Positions 58,340-64,000 of a stretch of DNA of 64,000 bases are shown here, piece after piece (position 1 is the first letter of the stretch; each line of letters begins with the position of its first letter). The notes beneath the pieces are model-generated. The model was not told the origin of the DNA. It did not search any database and saw only the letters and a list, made by a program, of their open reading frames with translations. Location: assembly GCF_013415105.1 (NCBI RefSeq), contig NZ_JACCDF010000008.1, positions 123,289 to 187,288 of the forward strand, in the 5' to 3' direction. The position numbers and the translations under genes were made by a program. This DNA comes from Vreelandella salicampi (GTDB lineage Bacteria; Pseudomonadota; Gammaproteobacteria; Pseudomonadales; Halomonadaceae).

Positions 58340-59707
58340 TTACTCGTGTTCTTTCGCTTGTTCTTGCGCCAGCCGTTCGCGGCGGTCGGGTTTGCCCGGC
58401 AGTACCGCATCGAGCAGAAGTGCAGCTAATGCCGCCGGGACCAGGCCCGATTTCAACAACAACCCCACCTGTCCGGGCATCGTCTTGGCAATCGCCTCGA
58501 CCGCGGGCAGGCCAATGCCCAGGCTCATGGCGACGGCGATAATCAACATGGCGCGTTGATCCAGCTCGCATTCCTGAATGATCTTCAAGCCCGCCGACGC
58601 AATCATGCCAAACATGACAACCCCCGCGCCGCCCAGCACGGCGGGCGGCATGGCGGCGACTAACCCGCCTAGCTTGGGGAATAGCCCCATGCAGATCAAC
58701 AAGATGCCACCAATGGTGACCACGTGGCGGCTGACGACTCCCGTTAGGGTAATGAGCCCGACATTTTGTGCGTAGGCGGTATTGGGCAGGGTATTGAACA
58801 GGGCGGCAAACGAAGTGGCGACGCCATCCGCCATGACACCACCGGATAGCTCGCGATCCTTGGCGTGACGCCCCGCGCCGCCCATTGTGATCGCCGAAAT
58901 ATTGCCGATGGTTTCCAGGCCGACCACAAACATAATCAGCGTCATGCCGATGATCGCGGTCAGATGAAACTCCATGCCGTACTGCAACGGCTTGGGAAAG
59001 GCGAACCAGGCCGCGTCGGTGACGCTAGAGAAGTCGACCATGCCCAGTGCAATAGCAACGAGGTAACCACTGACTAACCCGATGAGGATGGACGATGCCT
59101 TTAAAAAGCCGCGCCCGAATTGGTGCACAAGGATCGTGACTACCAGCACAAAAAGCGCTAATCCCAGATTCGTCGGTGAGGCAAAGTCATCGGCGCCGAC
59201 GCCACCTGCTGCGTAGTTAATCCCCACCGGCATCAGCGTGATACCGATCAGCAGCACGACGATCCCCGTCACAATAGGCGAAAACCAGTGGCGAATTTTT
59301 TTCAGAAACGTGCCTAAAACGACCTGCAGCAAGCCCGCAATGAACGACGCGCCGAGTACCGCCGCCAGCCCAAAAGACCCTGCCAGCGGCAATGCCACCG
59401 GCAGAAAACCAAAGCTGGTGCCCTGGACAATGGGCAGGCGCGCGCCAACAGGCCCCATACCAATGGTTTGAACCAGCGTGGCGATACCCGCGACAAACAG
59501 TGCCACCTGAATGAGGAAAATCTGCTCACCCGTGCCGGCGCCAATGACGCCGGCAATGATGATGGGAGGCGTCACGTTACCCGCAAACATGGCCATAATG
59601 TGCTGCAACCCTAACGGGATCGCCTTGGAAAGCGGCGGCATCGCGTCGGGGTTTTGGTTAATCGTCCGTGACGGGCGAGAGGGCTGGTCTGGGGAATGAG
59701 ACGACAT
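58340..59707 (-). CDS. NCS2-family xanthine/urate permease
   Basis: Inner-membrane nucleobase:cation symporter of 455 residues with 14 helices (uracil-xanthine permease, UacT/PucJ-like branch). The family signatures are LGLQHIMAMFAGNVTPPIII, the substrate loop QGTSFGFLPVALPLAGSFGL, FVVGLETIGNISAITMGGAGR and FNTLPNTAYAQNVGLITLTGV (quoted in parts: NTLPNTAYAQNVGL). It is in the purine cluster with a probable GntR operator 67 bp before its start, so the substrate is most likely xanthine or uric acid. Confidence 0.93.
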   Translation of the reverse strand: MSSHSPDQPSRPSRTINQNPDAMPPLSKAIPLGLQHIMAMFAGNVTPPIIIAGVIGAGTGEQIFLIQVALFVAGIATLVQTIGMGPVGARLPIVQGTSFGFLPVALPLAGSFGLAAVLGASFIAGLLQVVLGTFLKKIRHWFSPIVTGIVVLLIGITLMPVGINYAAGGVGADDFASPTNLGLALFVLVVTILVHQFGRGFLKASSILIGLVSGYLVAIALGMVDFSSVTDAAWFAFPKPLQYGMEFHLTAIIGMTLIMFVVGLETIGNISAITMGGAGRHAKDRELSGGVMADGVATSFAALFNTLPNTAYAQNVGLITLTGVVSRHVVTIGGILLICMGLFPKLGGLVAAMPPAVLGGAGVVMFGMIASAGLKIIQECELDQRAMLIIAVAMSLGIGLPAVEAIAKTMPGQVGLLLKSGLVPAALAALLLDAVLPGKPDRRERLAQEQAKEHE

Positions 59708-59773
59708 AGCGAGCCTTTTTGTGTTCGTTGTTAGCCTTTCAAGGGTGATTTATTGCATCCATTCCTACATAAG

Positions 59774-59784
59774 ATTGTATACAG
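59774..59784. promoter_or_regulatory. GntR-type operator, copy 1
   Basis: ATTGTATACAG, whose reverse complement CTGTATACAAT occurs again at 60434, has the TGTATACA core typical of FCD-type GntR operators. It lies before the NCS2 permease. Confidence 0.65.
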
Positions 59785-59857
59785 AAATAAATTTCAATCA
59801 CCACTTTGGTGGAAGATATCACGCGGCGAGGCGTTCACTCGATAGTGCTGAAAGCGG

Positions 59858-60397
59858 CTAGCGCTTGACGCGGTCGCGCAGGCGCAGCTTTCCGATACGA
59901 ATAATCTGTTCTATCGCCGTGCGCCGCTCGGTGGCTAAGTCGTTATCAATGCGGGCTTCAAAGGCGTTCAAAATATCGTGGCGATCCAAGCCTTTCACGG
60001 CGATGATAAACGGAAAGCCAAATTTCTCTTTGTACGTACTGTTAAGGCGTTCAAAGCGCGCGAACTCGTCGGGCGAACACTGATCCAGCCCAGCCCCGGC
60101 TTGCTCACGACTAGAGTCAGAGGTGAGTTCCCCCGCCAGAGCCGCTTTGCCAGCCAAATCCGGGTGGGCGCGAATCACCGCAATCTGCTCGTCGCTGCTG
60201 GCCTGCTGCAGCTTTTCTCCCATCAGCTCGGCGAGGGCGTCGGGGGTGTCGTGCTCGGGTGTTAGCCCTTGCCTCCAAGCGGCTTCGGCAACCCAGGGGG
60301 AGTGCTCGTAAATATCGCCGTAATGCGCCACAAAGGCGTCCAAATCGAGCGCGCTGGGGCGCGGTTCAAGAACGGAGTGAGGGGTATGTGTTGCCAT
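59858..60397 (-). CDS. uraD: OHCU decarboxylase
   Basis: Third enzyme from urate, decarboxylating 2-oxo-4-hydroxy-4-carboxy-5-ureidoimidazoline to (S)-allantoin. The 179-residue protein has the family marks DAFVAHYGDIYEHSPWVAE, IRAHPDLAGKAAL (catalytic histidine) and ERLNSTYKEKFGFPFIIAVKG (in parts: NSTYKEKFGFPFI). It is transcribed away from uraH and puuD from a shared 133-bp region containing the second GntR operator. Confidence 0.95.
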   Translation of the reverse strand: MATHTPHSVLEPRPSALDLDAFVAHYGDIYEHSPWVAEAAWRQGLTPEHDTPDALAELMGEKLQQASSDEQIAVIRAHPDLAGKAALAGELTSDSSREQAGAGLDQCSPDEFARFERLNSTYKEKFGFPFIIAVKGLDRHDILNAFEARIDNDLATERRTAIEQIIRIGKLRLRDRVKR

Positions 60398-60433
60398 GGT
60401 ATCTCCCGCATAGTGTGGGTTTTGCTCTCGATA

Positions 60434-60444
60434 CTGTATACAAT
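60434..60444. promoter_or_regulatory. GntR-type operator, copy 2
   Basis: CTGTATACAAT, identical in 11 bases to the reverse complement of the site at 59774. It lies between the divergent uraD and uraH genes. Confidence 0.65.
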
Positions 60445-60530
60445 AAAATCGACCGAAGGTACTCTAAACTCATCAATAACGTTCAGCGGGTCGCGTTCCA
60501 CCTCACCGCCGACGCTAATAAGGAGTCAAA

Positions 60531-60884
60531 ATGGGATACTTAACCACTCACGTGTTGGATACGGCGAATGGCCGCCCCGGCCAAGGCATCATCATCGATG
60601 TGTATCGCCTGTCAGGTACGCGGCGCGAGCACCTCGCCACCGTGACCACCAATGACGACGGCCGTTGCGACGCACCGCTGCTGGAAGGCGAGGCGTTTGC
60701 CGTGGGGGAATACGAGCTGGTGTTTCACGCTGGCGACTACCTGCGCCGCCATCAAGAGAGCACTTTCGAGCCACTCTTTTTGGATGTCATCCCGCTGCGC
60801 TTTGGCGTCGCCGATGCCAGCCAGCACTACCATGTGCCGCTTTTGCTCTCGCCTTACGGCTACACCACGTATCGCGGCAGCTAA
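60531..60884 (+). CDS. uraH: 5-hydroxyisourate hydrolase
   Basis: Transthyretin-like enzyme of 117 residues that hydrolyses 5-hydroxyisourate to OHCU. The N-terminal catalytic histidine is in [15 protein letters not shown], the arginine in [20 protein letters not shown] (in parts: [13 protein letters not shown]), and the diagnostic C-terminal YRGS is intact. AAGGAG precedes the ATG. It forms an operon with puuD 22 bp downstream. Confidence 0.97.
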   Translation: MGYLTTHVLDTANGRPGQGIIIDVYRLSGTRREHLATVTTNDDGRCDAPLLEGEAFAVGEYELVFHAGDYLRRHQESTFEPLFLDVIPLRFGVADASQHYHVPLLLSPYGYTTYRGS

Positions 60885-60906
60885 CGCCGCGTAAAGGGAG
60901 AGTGCC

Positions 60907-62106
60907 ATGTACGGCTATATCGTTGATGTCGTCAATTTGCTGCTGCGCTGGCTGCATGTCATCGCGGCCATTGCCTGGATCGGCGAGTCGATCTATTTTG
61001 TGATGCTGGATAACAGCCTGCGGAAACCCAAAGCCGCGGAAGACCACGAAAAAGGCGTGTCCGGTGAGATGTGGGCCGTTCACGGCGGCGGTTTTTACCA
61101 CAACCAGAAATACACCACTGCGCCTGCCAAGCTGCCTAATGATTTGCATTGGTCGTTCTGGAAAGCCTACACCACCTGGCTAACCGGTTTTGCCCTGTTC
61201 GTGGTGCTGTACATGGCAAGCCCGGAATTTTACCTGGTGAATGCCAATAGCCCCTGGGCGTGGGCGGCGGAGCTTAGTGGCTGGCAGGCCAACCTATTGG
61301 CGCTGGCGTTTCTGCTTGGCGGCTGGGTGGTCTATAACGAGCTGTGTAAGCGCATCAGCCCCAACATGGAGCGCGACGGCCTGCTAAGCCTTGCCGTGGC
61401 GGTGATGATGGTCATAGTGGCGTACCTGAGTACCCAGTTGTTTACCGGGCGCGCGGCGTTTCTGCTTACCGGCGCGGTGATGGCCACGGCCATGTCGGCT
61501 AACGTGTTCTTCTGGATTATCCCCGGGCAGCGGCGCATGGTGAAAGCCATGAAGGCGGGCGAGGCGCCCAACCCGTTGGATGGCAAGCGCGGTAAGCAGC
61601 GCTCGGTGCATAATACCTACTTCACGCTGCCGGTGGTGCTGTTGATGATCAGCAACCACTATTCGTTTCTGTATTCCCACGAGCTCGCGTGGGTGGTCAT
61701 GGCGCTGCTTATCTTCGCCGGGGCGGTGATTCGCCAGTTCTTCGTGCTCATGCACGCAGGCCACAATAAGCCGGGGTATCTAGTGGCCGGGGCGGCTTTG
61801 ATTGTGCTGGCGTTTTGGGTCGGCGCGCCAAGCGCTTCAGGCCCTGCCTCGGCGGAGGCAGGATCTCCCGGTCGCGAACAGGTGAGCGCGATAATTGAGC
61901 AGCATTGCGTGCAGTGTCACGCCCGCGACCCGGCGCACGCCGGCTTTAGCGCGCCACCGGCGGGCCATGTGTTTGAAAGCTGGGACGAGATCAAGCAGCA
62001 GCGGGAGATCATTCAACAAGTCGTGGGCAATCACTATATGCCGCTGGGCAACATCACTAACATGACCGCTGAGGAGCGCGATATCATCGCGGCCTGGGAG
62101 GAATAA
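60907..62106 (+). CDS. puuD: Membrane urate hydroxylase PuuD with cytochrome c domain
   Basis: Integral membrane urate oxidase of 399 residues. The first 310 residues give eight or more helices with the family patterns LRWLHVIAAIAWIGESIYFV, AVHGGGFYHNQKY and GQRRMVKAMKAGEAPNP; the C-terminal 90 residues are a cytochrome c domain with the haem motif CVQCHARD (CXXCH). Family work shows that it oxidises urate to 5-hydroxyisourate and passes electrons to cytochrome c rather than making H2O2. It follows uraH directly and precedes the GntR regulator by 11 bp. Confidence 0.95.
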   Translation: MYGYIVDVVNLLLRWLHVIAAIAWIGESIYFVMLDNSLRKPKAAEDHEKGVSGEMWAVHGGGFYHNQKYTTAPAKLPNDLHWSFWKAYTTWLTGFALFVVLYMASPEFYLVNANSPWAWAAELSGWQANLLALAFLLGGWVVYNELCKRISPNMERDGLLSLAVAVMMVIVAYLSTQLFTGRAAFLLTGAVMATAMSANVFFWIIPGQRRMVKAMKAGEAPNPLDGKRGKQRSVHNTYFTLPVVLLMISNHYSFLYSHELAWVVMALLIFAGAVIRQFFVLMHAGHNKPGYLVAGAALIVLAFWVGAPSASGPASAEAGSPGREQVSAIIEQHCVQCHARDPAHAGFSAPPAGHVFESWDEIKQQREIIQQVVGNHYMPLGNITNMTAEERDIIAAWEE

Positions 62107-62117
62107 CAGGAGCCACC

Positions 62118-62828
62118 ATGAGCGATGCGCAGGGAGCACCAAAGTTGGTGAAAAAAAAAGGCGAAGCGCGCCACGAGGCGATTTATAAGGCGTTGAGCGA
62201 CGCCATTATCGAGCAGCGCTTAAAGCCCGGCGCGCGGCTGCGCGAAGATGCCCTGGCCGAGGTGTTCAACGTCAGCCGTACCGGTATTCGTAAAATCCTG
62301 CAGCGCTTGGCGATAGAACAGCTCGTCACGTTAACCCCACGGCGAGGTGCCAGCGTGACGCGCCCCACGGCGGACGAAGCCAAAGACGTTTTCGACGCAC
62401 GCCAATTAATTGAGTGCGGCTTAATGCCCGATGTGGCACGGCGCATGGGCAAAAAAGAAGCGGCGGAGCTGCGCGACATGGCCCGCCAAGAGCGCCAAGC
62501 GTTGCGCAGCGGCCAACAAAGCGTGGCTATTCGGCTATCGGCCGACTTCCACGTGCGTCTGGCGCAGCTATCAGGCAACGCTGCCCTGGCAGAGTTTGTC
62601 GAGCGGCTTTGCTCGCGCTCATCGCTGATACTCGCCGTCTACGGCCATCGCGGCCACTTGGGCTGCGAATCCCACGACCACGATGACTTGATCGGCTATC
62701 TCGAAGCCGGCAACGGCGAGCGCGCCAAAGCCTTTATGAGCCGCCACCTAAAAGCCATCGAAGCCTCGCTATCGATGGTCGAAGAGGAAGAGAACGTACC
62801 CGATTTGCGGCAGATATTTGGGGGATGA
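62118..62828 (+). CDS. GntR-family (FCD) regulator of purine/urate genes
   Basis: A 236-residue regulator with a GntR winged helix (IYKALSDAIIEQRLKPGARL, LAEVFNVSRTGIRKILQRL) and an FCD helical effector domain (about 95-220, DVFDARQLIECGLMPDVARR, GCESHDHDDLIGYLEAGN) with histidine and aspartate positions of the metal site. It is the third gene of the uraH-puuD operon. It most likely binds the two TGTATACA sites at 59774 and 60434 and controls the urate genes and permease. Confidence 0.92.
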   Translation: MSDAQGAPKLVKKKGEARHEAIYKALSDAIIEQRLKPGARLREDALAEVFNVSRTGIRKILQRLAIEQLVTLTPRRGASVTRPTADEAKDVFDARQLIECGLMPDVARRMGKKEAAELRDMARQERQALRSGQQSVAIRLSADFHVRLAQLSGNAALAEFVERLCSRSSLILAVYGHRGHLGCESHDHDDLIGYLEAGNGERAKAFMSRHLKAIEASLSMVEEEENVPDLRQIFGG

Positions 62829-62833
62829 AAAAC

Positions 62834-63280
62834 TCAGCGACTACTCGAAAGGTAGGACACCCTAACATTCAGTTGGTGCTGAATGCCTTCCATGCATTTA
62901 CTGATCTCCGTCGCCCTTTCTGGGGTGCTTTTTCCGGGATAGTTTTCATTCAGGAGACCCGCAACGTAGTTTAACTCTGTAGCGGCATTGACGAGGGACT
63001 CTTCATCAGGGAGGCCAAGCAATTTCCCAAAAACGTTGTAGGACGGAATTGCTTCTTTCTTGGCAAGAAGCTGTGCTGACAACATCTTTGCTCCGTCCTG
63101 GAGCTCCTGTGTGCCGTTAGCGTTGGTAATCTTTGCCTGATTGAAAAGGAAAAAGTGGCTCAGCTCACCAAGGACTTCCTTCAATGAAACCGCAGGATCA
63201 AGGATAAACTTCATGAAAAATTGGCTCAGGATAAAAACTGCAACCCCAGCGGCTACCGTCAATGCTAAAGAATCCTGCAC
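62834..63280 (-). CDS. Hypothetical protein of an integron-type cassette
   Basis: A 148-residue protein of unknown function. A membrane helix near the N-terminus (LALTVAAGVAVFILSQFFMK, residues 5-24) anchors a cytosolic helical part with ELSHFFLFNQAKI and ATELNYVAGLLNENY. GTG start, AGGAG 6 bp upstream. The start lies 14 bp from the cassette-type attC at 63294-63360, the layout expected for a gene cassette. No attC follows its stop: the end lies 5 bp from the convergent GntR gene, so the cassette seems cut at this side. Confidence 0.6.
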   Translation of the reverse strand: MQDSLALTVAAGVAVFILSQFFMKFILDPAVSLKEVLGELSHFFLFNQAKITNANGTQELQDGAKMLSAQLLAKKEAIPSYNVFGKLLGLPDEESLVNAATELNYVAGLLNENYPGKSTPERATEISKCMEGIQHQLNVRVSYLSSSR

Positions 63281-63293
63281 AGTATCTCCTTAA

Positions 63294-63360
63294 GTTTTAA
63301 CTCGGAGCGAAGCGGCGGCCCGTCAGGGAGGGACGTCTGACTTACGCGGCTTGTTATCAC
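63294..63360 (-). repeat. attC-like recombination site A
   Basis: Reading the minus strand: outer box R'' GTGATAAC, 5-base spacer AAGCC, inner box GCG(T)AAG with one unpaired T, a central region, inner box CTTCGC, 5-base spacer TCCGA, outer box R' GTTAAAAC. This is the attC plan (AAC/GTT outer ends, equal 5-base spacers, an extrahelical base in the inner stem). It starts a few bases after the GFA gene stop. Confidence 0.72.
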
Positions 63361-63364
63361 TGCC

Positions 63365-63763
63365 TCAGTCATTCTCGGTGAACTGAGGCAAATCGTCGGT
63401 AATCTCAAACCACGGAGCCTTGCTGCCCACGAAAACATGGCGGTCTGCATGCACGCCTGGATCGGTGTCGAGGGTGCCCAATGGAAGCGCGTAGACCTCC
63501 GGCTTTGCATTGAACTTCGTATGAATGCTTGACCCGCAATTTGAGCAAAATACCTTGAACTCTCCCGGCGACGACTCGTAGGTTTTGAGTAGTTCTTCGC
63601 CTCTGACGGTTCGCCAGTCATCGGCCTGCACCTTTGCGCAGGTTCGGAAAGCGGCCGCATGGAGCTTGCGGCACATAGAGCAATGGCAGTTGTATACGTC
63701 ACTAAGGTCGCCATTCACTTCATATTGGACGCCACCACAAAGGCAACTACCTGATAGGCTCAT
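63365..63763 (-). CDS. GFA-family (Mss4-like fold) protein in a gene cassette
   Basis: A 132-residue zinc-binding protein of the glutathione-dependent formaldehyde-activating enzyme / CENP-V family. Zinc cysteines are visible in GSCLCGGVQYEV, YNCHCSMCRKLHAAAF and FCSNCGSSIHTKF. The sequence ends GLPQFTEND-like (DDLPQFTEN), typical of the family. Most members have unknown substrates. GAG-rich ribosome site lies before ATG 63763. attC-like sites flank it on both sides; GFA proteins are common passengers of integron arrays. Confidence 0.9.
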   Translation of the reverse strand: MSLSGSCLCGGVQYEVNGDLSDVYNCHCSMCRKLHAAAFRTCAKVQADDWRTVRGEELLKTYESSPGEFKVFCSNCGSSIHTKFNAKPEVYALPLGTLDTDPGVHADRHVFVGSKAPWFEITDDLPQFTEND

Positions 63764-63778
63764 TTCTCAGCTCCATAT

Positions 63779-63851
63779 GTGATAACGCCGCGCTCTGCGG
63801 CAAATTTGGAGCTCAGCGGAAAATTTGTCCGATAGCAGCGCTTTGTTATAC
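63779..63851 (-). repeat. attC-like recombination site B
   Basis: Minus strand: R'' GTATAAC, 5-base spacer AAAGC, then an inner stem with CGG(A)CAAATTT and AAATTTGCCG around a loop, spacer GCGGC and R' GTTATCAC. It lies 15 bp before the GFA start codon. Its R' is the exact complement of the R'' box of site A, as expected for the two ends of one cassette. Confidence 0.75.
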
Positions 63852-63890
63852 AGCATTTTAACCCATCTCTTTCTTCCGGAAACCCTGAAT

Positions 63891-64000
63891 TCAACTAATA
63901 AGTGCAGCACCCGCGGTTTCTAGTGCTCCTGAATATTCTCCTAAGAACACCTGGGCTGGGGTTCGGTATCCCAGCCGCTTTCTGGGTCTATCGTTCAGCT
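63891..64000 (-). mobile_element. IS30-family transposase, C-terminal end (partial)
   Basis: Open on the minus strand to the window edge. The product ends with LNDRPRKRLGYRTPAQVF and then LGEYSGALETAGAALIS before a TGA at 63891. The NDRPRKRLGYRTPAQVF motif is the C-terminal signature of IS30 transposases. The element end must lie between 63852 and 63891; the rest is outside the window. Confidence 0.88.

Overview
The window looks like a chromosomal segment of a halophilic gammaproteobacterium, most likely Halomonadaceae (Halomonas or a close relative). This rests on high GC, the family-level look of the proteins (aapJQMP, UbiK, PuuD, XdhABC, duplicated glnK around amtB) and the gene mix; no rRNA or tRNA is present to confirm it.

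Layout. 1-3059: an AraC-type regulator cut by the window edge, a TonB-dependent siderophore receptor behind a Fur-like box, and ubiK. 3168-5515: nitrogen-control block glnK-amtB-glnK with a sigma-54 promoter and NtrC-like sites. 5516-7600: an odd low-complexity inverted-repeat spacer, then fpr and a divergent LysR gene (finR-like). 7578-13131: three tandem chemoreceptor genes, the last one decayed. 13255-15325: host-attachment-family protein and a GAF-PAS-GGDEF diguanylate cyclase. 15333-19566: the aapJQMP amino-acid ABC transporter. 19783-36861: mainly housekeeping genes (speE, hemE, ribA, a hemolysin III-family gene, a GST, a djlA-like gene, xseB-ispA-dxs, serA, trhO, an enoyl-CoA hydratase, an IclR regulator, yqaA, a large MscS channel, and a pteridine reductase/folK pair).

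37038-62828 is a nucleobase catabolism island. Pyrimidine half: PreTA reduce uracil or thymine, HydA opens the ring, the beta-ureidopropionase releases beta-alanine, and the aminotransferase and MmsA at 37038-39919 carry beta-alanine through malonate semialdehyde to acetyl-CoA. An NCS1 permease, a low-GC sodium symporter with a 45-residue accessory protein, and TetR and LysR regulators go with it. Purine half: GuaD and XdhABC convert guanine and hypoxanthine to urate, PuuD, UraH and UraD take urate to allantoin, with an NCS2 permease, a RutR-like TetR regulator and a GntR regulator. I see a RutR-type box before xdhA, two copies of an 11-bp TGTATACA-centred operator in the urate genes, a 17-bp palindrome and a sigma-54 promoter before the NCS1 permease.

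62829-64000 changes character. Two genes on the minus strand (a GFA-family protein and an unknown membrane-anchored protein) are separated and preceded by integron-type attC sites, and the array runs into the end of an IS30-family transposase. No integron integrase is in view. This cassette remnant is the most unusual item in the window. I found no CRISPR array and no RNA gene.
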